64,000 bases of DNA. Source: JBFELU01 sp041572755. Its GTDB lineage: Bacteria; Actinomycetota; Acidimicrobiia; Spongiisociales; UBA11373. Below are positions 8,384 through 16,293 of the stretch, in pieces. Location: positions 34,791-98,790 of the forward strand of contig JBFFRY010000006.1 in the NCBI GenBank assembly GCA_041572755.1. The letters are read 5' to 3'. A program made the translations under genes and the position numbers. Position 1 is the stretch's first letter; each line of letters starts with the position of its first letter. The notes beneath the pieces were generated by a model. It searched no databases. It saw nothing but the letters and a program-made list of their open reading frames with translations, and was not told where the DNA came from.

Positions 8384-11300
8384 TCAGGCCGAGTCGTCTT
8401 CGATCCGGCGTAGTTCGAGACCGAGCGTATGGGTCAAGACCTCGGCCTGCACGGCGTCGCCGGTGCCCCTCTGGAGATCGACGGCCAGCACCTCGGCGGC
8501 GATCCACTCGTGGTGTTGCTCGATGGCGGCGGCGAGCTCCACGGCATCGGTGTCCCACCGCAGCGAGATCCGATCCGACACGTCGAGTTCGGCATTGCGC
8601 CGGGCGGCCTGCACCACCTTGACGACCTCTCGAGCGAGGCCCTCGCGTTCGAGTTCGGGCGTCAGCGCGGTATCGAGGGCCACCGCCAGGTCCTCGTCGG
8701 CGGTGACCACCACGCCGGCGCGAGGGCGGCGGCTGACGACGACATCGCCGAGACCGATCGTGTGCCCGGCGGCTTCCCGGGTCTCGCCGTCGATGAGTGC
8801 CGCCACCGTGTCGTCGTCGAACCCTTCGATAGCGGCGGCGACGTCGCGCATCGCACTCCCAAGACGGGGCCCCAGAACCCGGTAGTCGGGTTTGGCGCTG
8901 AGATGGGCGTGGGCCTGTTCGTCCTGGCTGGTGGTGACCGCCTTGACGTTGAGCTCCTCGCCGATGAGTTCCGTATGGCCCTCGACCGCCTCCCTGACGG
9001 CCGGATCGTGGCTCACCACGGTGATGCCGGGAAGAGGCTGGCGAATCCGAATCGATTCCGCGACCCGCAGTGCCCGGCCGAGCGAGACGACCCTGCGCAC
9101 CACGGCCATGTCGGCCTCGAGGCGGGCATCGATGAGGCCCAGGTCGGCTTCGGGGTAGTCGGTGTGGTGGACGCTGGCCGGGCCGTCGCCGTCGCGTTGC
9201 TCCACGACCAGGCCCTGATACATGGTCTCGGTGATGAAGGGCAGGACCGGTGCCATGAGCTGGCTGAACGTGACGAGGACCTCGTAGAGCGTGGCGAAAG
9301 CGGCCAGGGTGTCCCGGTGCGTGGTGGTGCCTCCCTGGTTGCGCTGTCTCCAGAACCGACGCCGGGACCGGCGGATGTACCAGTTGGTGAGATCGTCCAC
9401 GAAGTCGATGAGCGGTGGAATCACCGCATAGAGGTAGTAGCCCTCCATCTCATCGTTGACCTGCTTGATGAGGCTCTGCAGCACCGACAGGATCCACCGA
9501 TCGATCTCGGCACGGTCGGCCGGCGGAGGCGCCTCTGTGAGGTCGGCGGCCGTGAGGCCGTCGGCTGCGGCGTAGGTGGTGAAGAACGAGTAGGCGTTCC
9601 AGAAGGGCAGCAGGACGGTGCGGATCACTTCCCGGACACCCGCCTCGGAGAAGCGCAGCGGCTCGGCCCGGACCACCGGGGAGTTGATCAGGTAGGCCCG
9701 CACCGCATCGGCTCCCGTCGACTGGATCAACTCGAAGGGATCGGGGTAGTTCTTGAGGCTCTTCGACATCTTGCGACCGTCCTCGGCGAGGATCATCCCG
9801 TTCACCACGCAGTTGCGGAACGGAATGGTGTCGAAGATGGCTGCGGCGTGGACGACGAGCGTGTAGAACCAGCCCCGGGTCTGGTCGAGCCCCTCGGCGA
9901 TGTAGTCGGCGGGGAACTTGCGGTCGAAGGTGTCGGCGTTCTCGAACGGGTAGTGGTGCTGGGCGTACGGCATCGTGCCCGACTCGAACCACACGTCGAG
10001 AACCTCCGGAACGCGACGCATGATGCCGTCGCAGTCGGGGCAGGGGAACGTCACCGGGTCGACGAAGTGCTTGTGGAGATCGTCGAGCCGAACCCCCGAG
10101 CGAGTCGCCAGCTCCTCGATCGAGCCGATGCATTCCTGGGCGCCGCAACCCTCGCACTCCCACACCGGGATGCACGATCCCCAGAACCGGTTGCGGCTGA
10201 TCGCCCAGTCGCGGGCCTGTTCCAGCCAGTTGCCGAACCGGCGGGAACCCACGTGATCGGGCACCCAGTGGATCGTCTCGTTGAGGGCCGCCATACGGTC
10301 CCGAAAGGACTCCACCTTCACGAACCACGTGGGGATCGCCTTGTAGATGAGGGGGGTGTCGGTGCGCCAGCAGAACGGGTAGGAATGCACCAGGCGACCG
10401 GACTGGACCAGGGCGTTGCGTTCCTGCATGAGCTCCAGCAGGGGACCGTCGGCCTCCTTGACGTTCATCCCCGCCACTTCCGGCACCAGATCGGTGAACC
10501 GTCCCTCGGGATCGACCGGGTCGACGAGCACGTCGAGGCCGGCGTCCTGGAAGGCCAGGAAGTCTGCTTCACCGTAGGCCGGGGCCATGTGGACCAGCCC
10601 GGTGCCCTCCTCGGTCGTGGTCTCCCCACTGGGGATCACCACGAAGGCGCCGTCGGCGGCGAGGTCGGCGAAGTAGTCGAAAACGGGCCGGTAGCGGGCT
10701 CCGATCAGCTCATGGCCCTTCCCCTCGGCCGTCGGAGCAGGGGCGTGTTCGCCCCAGTACGCCTCGACCCGATCGGCGGCGATCCAGTAGCGGCCCTCGA
10801 GCCCGCCGGGTGCCGCTTCGATCCGCACGTAGTCGATGTCGGCGCCGACGGCGACCCCGAGATTGGAGGGCATCGTCCACGGTGTGGTGGTCCACACCAG
10901 CAGATAGTCGCCGGGCTCCACCGGGCCGGCTCCTTCGGTGACCTCGAGGCGGACGGTCAGAGATGGGTCCTCGACGTCCCGGTAGGCGCCGAGGTTCACC
11001 TCGAAGTTCGACAACGGGGTGGCGGCTCCGAAGGAGTAGGGGAGCACCTTGAAGTCCCGGTAGACGTAGCCCTTGTCCCACAGTTGCTTGAAGACCCACC
11101 AGACCGACTCCATGAAGGGCAGGTCCATCGTCGAGTAGTCGTTCTCGAAGTCGACCCAGCGTCCGATGCGCCGGGTGATGGCCTGCCACACCTCGGTGTT
11201 GGCCATGACTCGCTCCCGGGCGGCCTCGTTGAAGCGGGCGACGCCGTACTCCTCGATCTCGGCGGGACCGGAGAGCCCGAGCTGCTGCTGCACCTCCAGT

Positions 11301-11593
11301 TCGATGGGGAGGCCGTGGGTGTCCCACCCGAATCGACGCTCAACCCGGTGTCCCCGCATGGTCCAGTAGCGGGGCACGATGTCCTTGAGCACCCCGGCCA
11401 GCAAGTTGCCGTAGTGGGGGCTCCCGGTGGGGAAAGGGCGTCCGTCGTAGAAGGTGAATTCGCTCTCCGGAGAGCGCATCTCCACCGAGACCTCACAGGC
11501 CCGGATGTCATCCCACAGCTTGAGGACGTCCTCCTCGAGCGCGGGGAAGTCCACACCAGAGGGGACCCGGGAGAAGGGCTTTCGGTTTGGCAT
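8384..11593 (-). CDS. ileS: Isoleucyl-tRNA synthetase IleS
   Basis: 1069 residues from ATG at 11593, the size of the longer (type 2, eukaryote-like) IleRS. The class I motifs are GSPHYGN (HIGH) at residues 58-63 and KMSKSLKNY (KMSKS) in the middle of the protein; a CP1 editing domain lies between, and the C-terminal region is the anticodon-binding and extension domain. It charges tRNA-Ile and edits valine. The frame continues upstream but those 30 codons lie within the T-box leader, and MPNRKPFSRV fits the family. Expression should respond to uncharged tRNA-Ile through the T-box at 11594-11788. Type 2 enzymes are often mupirocin-insensitive; this is family knowledge, not seen here. Confidence 0.95.
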   Translation of the reverse strand: MPNRKPFSRVPSGVDFPALEEDVLKLWDDIRACEVSVEMRSPESEFTFYDGRPFPTGSPHYGNLLAGVLKDIVPRYWTMRGHRVERRFGWDTHGLPIELEVQQQLGLSGPAEIEEYGVARFNEAARERVMANTEVWQAITRRIGRWVDFENDYSTMDLPFMESVWWVFKQLWDKGYVYRDFKVLPYSFGAATPLSNFEVNLGAYRDVEDPSLTVRLEVTEGAGPVEPGDYLLVWTTTPWTMPSNLGVAVGADIDYVRIEAAPGGLEGRYWIAADRVEAYWGEHAPAPTAEGKGHELIGARYRPVFDYFADLAADGAFVVIPSGETTTEEGTGLVHMAPAYGEADFLAFQDAGLDVLVDPVDPEGRFTDLVPEVAGMNVKEADGPLLELMQERNALVQSGRLVHSYPFCWRTDTPLIYKAIPTWFVKVESFRDRMAALNETIHWVPDHVGSRRFGNWLEQARDWAISRNRFWGSCIPVWECEGCGAQECIGSIEELATRSGVRLDDLHKHFVDPVTFPCPDCDGIMRRVPEVLDVWFESGTMPYAQHHYPFENADTFDRKFPADYIAEGLDQTRGWFYTLVVHAAAIFDTIPFRNCVVNGMILAEDGRKMSKSLKNYPDPFELIQSTGADAVRAYLINSPVVRAEPLRFSEAGVREVIRTVLLPFWNAYSFFTTYAAADGLTAADLTEAPPPADRAEIDRWILSVLQSLIKQVNDEMEGYYLYAVIPPLIDFVDDLTNWYIRRSRRRFWRQRNQGGTTTHRDTLAAFATLYEVLVTFSQLMAPVLPFITETMYQGLVVEQRDGDGPASVHHTDYPEADLGLIDARLEADMAVVRRVVSLGRALRVAESIRIRQPLPGITVVSHDPAVREAVEGHTELIGEELNVKAVTTSQDEQAHAHLSAKPDYRVLGPRLGSAMRDVAAAIEGFDDDTVAALIDGETREAAGHTIGLGDVVVSRRPRAGVVVTADEDLAVALDTALTPELEREGLAREVVKVVQAARRNAELDVSDRISLRWDTDAVELAAAIEQHHEWIAAEVLAVDLQRGTGDAVQAEVLTHTLGLELRRIEDDSA

Positions 11594-11788
11594 CTCTCTC
11601 GTCCTCGTCGGCCGTCGGTGCCGCCGGGACGGGGTGGACCCGCGGTACCACCCGGCTTGCCGCCCGTCGGGCGGCCACTTCATTGCCCCTTAACGGAGGG
11701 GGGCCGGCGGGTTCTACTGAGCGGTGTGCCGTTCTTCCCGCGGCTCCGGGGTGATGCCTCCGGGGGAGGGTCCCCATCATCGCCGTGG
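11594..11788 (-). promoter_or_regulatory. T-box riboswitch leader of ileS (probably translational, actinobacterial type)
   Basis: On the minus strand the conserved T-box core GGGTGGTACCGCG is at 11653-11641. Upstream, CAGTAGAACCCGCCGG (about 11718-11703) matches the stem II region that follows stem I in T-boxes. A candidate Ile specifier ATC lies at 11755-11753 in a GC-rich stem I region. There is no U-run terminator between the T-box and the start codon, while a G/A-rich ribosome site precedes the ATG; this fits the translational control known for actinobacterial ileS T-boxes. Exact stem boundaries need folding. Confidence 0.85.
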
Positions 11789-11794
11789 CGGCGG

Positions 11795-11823
11795 ATCGTA
11801 CACTCGCCGCCGCGGCACCTCAA
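11795..11823 (-). promoter_or_regulatory. Promoter of the ileS T-box transcript
   Basis: On the minus strand TTGAGG (11823-11818), a 17-base spacer, then TACGAT (11800-11795): each hexamer matches 4/6 of the sigma-A consensus at ideal spacing. Transcription would start near 11788, just before the T-box leader. Confidence 0.6.
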
Positions 11824-11830
11824 GGTCCCC

Positions 11831-11836
11831 TAGGCT
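11831..11836 (+). promoter_or_regulatory. Leaderless -10 element (TAGGCT) for the DUF167 gene
   Basis: TAGGCT ends 7 bases before the GTG at 11844; there is no Shine-Dalgarno. It lies back to back with the ileS promoter. Confidence 0.5.
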
Positions 11837-11843
11837 CCCGGCC

Positions 11844-12167
11844 GTGTCGCAACCCTCCGGATTGGTGCGAGAGACCCCCGACGGCGCGGTCTTGAGCGTT
11901 TGGGTCGTGCCGGGGGCGTCGCGGACGGAGATCACCGGACGTCACGGCGATGCGGTCAAGATCAGGGTCGGCGCCCCTCCCGAGGGGGGCCGGGCCAACC
12001 GCATGGTGGGCGAGCTGTTGGCTCGAAGCCTGGGGGTTGAGCGGGCTCGGGTGATCACCGGCGAGGGGTCGCGCCGCAAGGGGGTTCTGCTGCCCGGGAC
12101 CACGTCCGACGAGGTCCGGCTGCGGCTCGAGAGCCTCGGGATCGAGGCGGCGGGGGAAAGCCCGTAA
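11844..12167 (+). CDS. DUF167/YggU family protein
   Basis: 107 residues. The DUF167 fold is recognisable from SVWVVPGASRTEI, VKIRVGAPPEGGRANRMVGELLARSLGV and VITGEGSRRKGVLL. The family is widespread, small and of unknown biochemical role. The GTG start at 11844 is chosen because a TAGGCT -10 box sits exactly 7 bases upstream and the N-terminus matches family members. Overlap-free; dksA-like gene follows after 44 bases. Confidence 0.85.
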   Translation: MSQPSGLVRETPDGAVLSVWVVPGASRTEITGRHGDAVKIRVGAPPEGGRANRMVGELLARSLGVERARVITGEGSRRKGVLLPGTTSDEVRLRLESLGIEAAGESP

Positions 12168-12183
12168 GACACCGGGTACCTGC

Positions 12184-12189
12184 TAGGGT
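12184..12189 (+). promoter_or_regulatory. Candidate -10 element (TAGGGT) for the DksA-like gene
   Basis: TAGGGT fits TANNNT and would give a ~17-base leader holding the GGAGGG ribosome site at 12201-12206 before the GTG at 12212. Confidence 0.4.
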
Positions 12190-12211
12190 CGCCGGTCCGA
12201 GGAGGGAAATC

Positions 12212-12583
12212 GTGGCCAGAGAGCTCGCAAAATCGACTCTTCGTCGCTTTGAGGGACGACTCAACGAGGAGCGAGACCGTCTTCGCGAGGTGATCCGGGA
12301 GATCGAGGAGGAGCGGGAGGAAGTTCGGCTCTCCGAAACCTCCTCGGAGCGGAGCCCCGACCCCAACACGGCCGAAGGCGGTTCGCTCGCCTTCGAGCTG
12401 GAGAAGGAGCTCTCGGTCGCCAAGAACGCCGAGGATCTGCTGGCCAAGGTCGACGAGGCGATCGGCCGCATCGAGGAAGGTTCGTACGGGAATTGCGTGG
12501 ATTGCGGCAAAGCGATCCCGGTGGCTCGTCTCGACGCGCTGCCCTACGCCACCCTGTGCGTGGAGTGCGCATCGACGCGCTGA
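12212..12583 (+). CDS. DksA/TraR-type C4 zinc finger protein
   Basis: 123 residues: an N-terminal antiparallel coiled coil (residues ~5-90, very rich in Glu and Arg) and a C-terminal four-cysteine zinc finger, C-x2-C-x17-C-x2-C starting CVDCGKAIP. This matches the DksA/TraR family, whose members reach into the RNA polymerase secondary channel and modulate transcription. The coiled-coil tip is not obviously the DxxDxA of true DksA, so function on polymerase is inferred from family. A GGAGGG ribosome site precedes the GTG start. Confidence 0.85.
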   Translation: MARELAKSTLRRFEGRLNEERDRLREVIREIEEEREEVRLSETSSERSPDPNTAEGGSLAFELEKELSVAKNAEDLLAKVDEAIGRIEEGSYGNCVDCGKAIPVARLDALPYATLCVECASTR

Positions 12584-13032
12584 GCCCTCGGCGGCTCGCT
12601 CTGGGGGTCGCCGCGATCGTCATCGCCGCCGATCAGGCGATCAAGGTCTGGGCGGTTGCCGCACTCAGTGACGGTCCGGTGGTGCTCATAGACGGCTTCC
12701 TCCAGTTCCGTCTCGTCCGCAACCCGGGCGCAGCCTTCTCGCTGCTGCAGGGCGCCGGTTCCCTGATCGCCTTGGCGGCAATCGCCGCCGCCATCCTGAT
12801 CGTGCTGATGGTGCGGCGCATGGAGACCCGGTTCGAGGCGGCGGCTTTGGGTCTGGTGCTCGGAGGAGCGATCGGGAACTTGATCGACCGCATCTTTCGG
12901 GGGCCCGGCCTGCTCGACGGCGAGGTGGTCGACTTCATCGACTTCGACTTCTTCCCCACCTTCAACGTCGCTGATAGTGCCATCACGATCGGGGCGGTGT
13001 TGGCCGTCTTGCTGGCGATCCGGCAGCGATGA
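12565..13032 (+). CDS. lspA: Lipoprotein signal peptidase LspA
   Basis: 155 residues if started at GTG 12565 (GTG 12556 is an alternative; both lie inside the end of the preceding gene). Four transmembrane helices are visible. Conserved motifs are ADQAIKVWA, RNPGAAFSLL, GAIGNLIDRIFRG and FNVADSAITIG; the aspartates of NLIDR and VADS form the catalytic dyad. It cleaves prolipoprotein signal peptides; two probable substrates are encoded at 60858 and 63840. The ATGA overlap couples it to rluD, a partner conserved in many bacteria. Confidence 0.92.
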   Translation: MRIDALSPRRLALGVAAIVIAADQAIKVWAVAALSDGPVVLIDGFLQFRLVRNPGAAFSLLQGAGSLIALAAIAAAILIVLMVRRMETRFEAAALGLVLGGAIGNLIDRIFRGPGLLDGEVVDFIDFDFFPTFNVADSAITIGAVLAVLLAIRQR

Positions 13033-13964
13033 GAGCGGTCGTCGGTCCCGACGACGCCGGACAGAGGATCGATCGGATCGTGGCCAGAGTGGCCGGTGTC
13101 TCGCGGGCGGTGGCGGCCCGACTGGTGCAGGAGGGAGGAGTGCAGCTCGACGGCGAGATCGTCGAAGCGCGGCATCGGCCCGATCCCGGGCAGGTTCTCG
13201 ACATCGCCGAACCACCACCTCCGGAGCGCCTCCAGCCTGAGGATCTCCCCCTCGTGGTGCCGTACCAAGACGATCACGTGGCGGTGATCGAGAAGCCGGC
13301 GGGGATGGTCGTTCATCCCGGTGCCGGTCGGAGAACGGGAACCCTTGCCGCCGCCGTGCTCCATCGATGGCCACAGGTGGAAGGTGTCGGGGATGAGGGA
13401 CGGTGGGGGATCGTGCACCGGCTCGACGTCGACACCTCCGGGCTGATGGTGGTGGCACTCGACGAGCGGTCGCTGCAGGGTCTCCGCCGCGGCCTGGCGC
13501 AGCGGCGGGTCATGCGGGGCTATGCCGCCCTGGTCTTGGGCGGCGACGTCCCGCCGTCGGGGACCGTGGACGCGCCCATCGGGCGGGATCCGCGCCGCCC
13601 GACCCGCTTTCGGGTCGATCCCGAGGGAAGGCCGGCCCGCACCCATTACCGGCGCCTCGCCGTTTGGCCTGATGCGGCCCTGTTGGAAGTGAACCTCGAG
13701 ACGGGACGCACCCACCAGATCCGCGTCCATGTCGCCTCGATCGGTCACCCGGTCATGGGCGATGCCGTATACGGGGCGCCGCCGGGCCCCAGCCCGCGTG
13801 TCTGGCTTCACGCGTCTCGCCTGGGCTTCGACCACCCCATCACCGGTGCTCCGGTGCGCCTGCGCTCGCGTCTCCCCGAAGACCTGCTCGGGGTCCTGGA
13901 GTTCTTGGGGGAGCCCCTCGAGGGATCGGTGCCGCCGGTTCTCCTCCCGGCCGAGGCCGGCTAG
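13029..13964 (+). CDS. rluD: RluA/RluD-family pseudouridine synthase
   Basis: 311 residues with an N-terminal S4 RNA-binding domain (residues ~8-65: RIDRIVARVAGVSRAVAARLVQ) and the RluA catalytic domain, whose signature GIVHRLDVDTSGLMVVA includes the catalytic aspartate of HRLD. Family members convert uridine to pseudouridine in 23S rRNA helix 69 or in other RNAs; the exact target cannot be read from sequence. It is coupled to lspA. Its TAG shares the palindrome CTAG with the stop of the convergent phosphofructokinase gene. Confidence 0.9.
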   Translation: MRAVVGPDDAGQRIDRIVARVAGVSRAVAARLVQEGGVQLDGEIVEARHRPDPGQVLDIAEPPPPERLQPEDLPLVVPYQDDHVAVIEKPAGMVVHPGAGRRTGTLAAAVLHRWPQVEGVGDEGRWGIVHRLDVDTSGLMVVALDERSLQGLRRGLAQRRVMRGYAALVLGGDVPPSGTVDAPIGRDPRRPTRFRVDPEGRPARTHYRRLAVWPDAALLEVNLETGRTHQIRVHVASIGHPVMGDAVYGAPPGPSPRVWLHASRLGFDHPITGAPVRLRSRLPEDLLGVLEFLGEPLEGSVPPVLLPAEAG

Positions 13965-14980
13965 CCGAAGACGCTGGTGGCGACGTCGTAGATGTCGGGG
14001 TCGACGCCGCGTATGTCGGCGCAGGCGGCCTCGAGGTCGATGGGGACTATGGAGTTGCCCCGTAGCGCCATCATCCTTCCGGAGACGCCGGCGATCGCCA
14101 GGTCTGCGGCCGCCGATCCCAAACGGGTGGCAAGGACTCGATCGAACGCCGTCGGCGATCCACCGCGTTGCAGGTGGCCGAGCACGGTCACCCTCGTCTC
14201 GAAGCCGGTGAGTTCCTCGAGATGCGGGGCGATCTGATACGCCACTCCGCCGAGGCGCTCGAACCCGAAGGCGTCCTTGGGGAGATCCACCGGTTCGGGA
14301 GGCTCGATCCCCTCCGCAACCACCACGATCGAGTACTTCCGGCCCCGACGGTGGCGCGTCTTGAGGATCCCGGCGACCTCCTCGAGGTCGTAGGGCATCT
14401 CGGGAATAAGGATGGCGTCGGCTCCGCCGGCCAGACCCGCGTAGGTGGCGATCCACCCCTTGGTGCGGCCCATCACTTCGACCAGGATCACCCGGTTGTG
14501 GGCCTCGGCAGTGGTGGTGAGGCGGTCGATGGCTTCAGTGGCGATCTGGACGGCGGTATCGAACCCAAAGGTGAAATCGGTACCGGCGATGTCGTTGTCG
14601 ATGGTCTTGGGCACCCCGATCACCGGGATGCCCTCCTTGACCAGCCGCAGGGCGGTGCGCAGTGTTCCGTCGCCTCCAACGACGATCAGCGTGTCCAGAC
14701 CGTCGGCCGCGATCGTGCGGCGGATCCCCTCGGCACCATCACCGTGGACGTAGGGATCCTTGCGCGACGTCCCGAGGATCGTGCCGCCCCGGGCCAGTAT
14801 GCCCCGGACGTCGTCGCGACGCAGAGGGCGGGTGTCGCCGTCCATGAGACCCTCCCAGCCGTTGAGGATCCCGACGACCTCGGCCCCGTGACGCTCCTCG
14901 GCGCGGGCCACCACCCCCCTGATCACCGCATTGAGGCCGGGGCAGTCCCCGCCTGCCGTGAGGACTCCGATCACGCTCAT
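13961..14980 (-). CDS. pfkA: 6-phosphofructokinase, Gly/Lys active-site type (probably ATP-dependent)
   Basis: 339 residues beginning VIGVLTAGGDCPGLNAVIRG. The phosphoryl-donor motif is GGDGT (residues 102-106) with glycine where PPi enzymes carry aspartate, yet the substrate loop is PKTIDND (124-130) with lysine, not the glycine of classic bacterial ATP-PFK. Gly/Lys combinations occur in actinobacterial ATP-PFKs. It phosphorylates fructose 6-phosphate to the 1,6-bisphosphate. It lies 9 bases downstream of a second PFK gene with different motif residues, implying co-transcription. Confidence 0.9.
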   Translation of the reverse strand: MSVIGVLTAGGDCPGLNAVIRGVVARAEERHGAEVVGILNGWEGLMDGDTRPLRRDDVRGILARGGTILGTSRKDPYVHGDGAEGIRRTIAADGLDTLIVVGGDGTLRTALRLVKEGIPVIGVPKTIDNDIAGTDFTFGFDTAVQIATEAIDRLTTTAEAHNRVILVEVMGRTKGWIATYAGLAGGADAILIPEMPYDLEEVAGILKTRHRRGRKYSIVVVAEGIEPPEPVDLPKDAFGFERLGGVAYQIAPHLEELTGFETRVTVLGHLQRGGSPTAFDRVLATRLGSAAADLAIAGVSGRMMALRGNSIVPIDLEAACADIRGVDPDIYDVATSVFG

Positions 14981-14989
14981 GGCTTCACC

Positions 14990-16132
14990 TCAGTAGAGGA
15001 ACATGGGCTTTCCGCCGACATGGCGCACCTTGGGCCGGTAGGCGTCGACGTCATAGAGCTCGTCCACGTCCACTCGCTTCACCCCTTCTCCGGTGACGGC
15101 GATCGGGACGTTGGTGTAGGTGCCGCCGCGCAAGGCCACCATCCTCCCGGACGATCCCTCCATGGCGAGGTCGGCGGCCAACACCGCATAGTTGATCGCC
15201 ACCATCAGATCGAGGGAATCGGGGCTCCCGGAGCGCATCAGATAGGCCACCGACTGGTAGATGACGCCCTTGCCGGTGATCTTCTTGATCATCTCTCCGG
15301 CGTCGACGCCGACGCCTCCGAGCTTGCGGTGGCCGAAGGCGTCCTCGTCACCGGAGAGGGCCATCTCCCCGCCCTCGAGCACCGAGCCCTCCGAAATCGT
15401 CATGATGGCGTAGTTGCTGGGGTTGGCGGCTCGGTCGCGCAGGAGAAGATTCGCCATCTTGTGGATGTCGACGGGAACCTCCGAGATCGCCGCCCGATCG
15501 GCACTGGAGAGATAGGCAGTGATGAGAGAGGTCTCTCCGCTGTAGCGGCCGAACAACTCGACCACCGCGATCCGTTCATGAGAGCCACTGGCCGTCCGGA
15601 GGTTGTGGACGAACTGCACGCCGCGGCTGACCGCGGTCGAGAAGCCGATGCAGTAGTCGGTCCCGTGGACGTCGTTGTCCATCGTCTTGGGGATGGCAAT
15701 GACCGGGACACCCTCCTCGTGGAGGCGGAGCCCGTAGGAGAGCGTGTCGTCGCCGCCGATGGGAATGAGCACATCGAGTCCCTGCGATTCGATGACTCGC
15801 AGGGCGTGCGGGGTCACATCGTGGGGGCCGTCTCCCTTGACATCGAGGAACGCGGGAAGGTCGGCGCTGGCCACCTTGGCCGGGTTGGTGCGCGAGGTGT
15901 GGAGGACCGTGCCGCCGCTGCGATCGATGGTCCGCACGACGGCACGGTCGAGGGGAACGATGTGCCGAGAGACCGTCTCGGGATCGTCGGGATCGGTGTC
16001 GACCAGGCCGGCCCACCCGCGGCGGATTCCGATCACCTCGTGACCCTTGTCCGTGGCTCGTTCGACCACGGCCTTGATACAGGGGTTGAGGCCGGGAACG
16101 TCGCCTCCGCCCGTGAGGATGCCGATGCGCAC
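14990..16132 (-). CDS. Phosphofructokinase, Asp/Lys active-site type (predicted PPi-dependent)
   Basis: 380 residues with the PFK fold: ILTGGGDVPGLNPCIKAVV, GGDDT (residues 126-130) and PKTMDND (149-155). Aspartate in GGDD plus lysine in PKT are the hallmark of pyrophosphate-dependent PFK, which is reversible and could also serve gluconeogenesis. The GTG start at 16132 is preceded by AAGGGGG about 8 bases upstream. It is first in a two-gene operon with the ATP-type paralogue and diverges from dnaE. Donor specificity is inferred from two residues, not measured; ATP use cannot be excluded. Confidence 0.85.
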   Translation of the reverse strand: MRIGILTGGGDVPGLNPCIKAVVERATDKGHEVIGIRRGWAGLVDTDPDDPETVSRHIVPLDRAVVRTIDRSGGTVLHTSRTNPAKVASADLPAFLDVKGDGPHDVTPHALRVIESQGLDVLIPIGGDDTLSYGLRLHEEGVPVIAIPKTMDNDVHGTDYCIGFSTAVSRGVQFVHNLRTASGSHERIAVVELFGRYSGETSLITAYLSSADRAAISEVPVDIHKMANLLLRDRAANPSNYAIMTISEGSVLEGGEMALSGDEDAFGHRKLGGVGVDAGEMIKKITGKGVIYQSVAYLMRSGSPDSLDLMVAINYAVLAADLAMEGSSGRMVALRGGTYTNVPIAVTGEGVKRVDVDELYDVDAYRPKVRHVGGKPMFLY

Positions 16133-16167
16133 TCTGCTGCCCCCTTCCTCGCCTGCGGAACGCCCGG

Positions 16168-16173
16168 ATTCTA
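16168..16173 (-). promoter_or_regulatory. Candidate -10 element (TAGAAT) for the phosphofructokinase pair
   Basis: TAGAAT on the minus strand gives a ~30-base leader with an AAGGGGG ribosome site before GTG 16132. The -35 region is weak. Confidence 0.4.
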
Positions 16174-16244
16174 CGGAGCGACCGGTGGCGCTCCGAATCT
16201 GGGGAAGGCTCCCATCGGCAGGAACGGGGGAGACGACCGGGTGG

Positions 16245-16250
16245 TAACGT
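16245..16250 (+). promoter_or_regulatory. Candidate -10 element (TAACGT) for dnaE
   Basis: The same hexamer forms the leaderless boxes of coaE and uvrB; here it would leave a ~37-base leader with a GAGGGAGGG ribosome site before GTG 16294. Confidence 0.35.
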
Positions 16251-16293
16251 CCCCGCTGTTACACCGCTGTAGTTCGAGGGAGGGTCCACCCGG

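Noticed and set aside
8429..11833. Open frame of over 1,100 codons on the plus strand opposite ileS
   Set aside because: Antisense shadow of a high-G+C gene: Gly/Asp/Val/His-rich composition, no family motifs, and ileS on the other strand is unmistakable.
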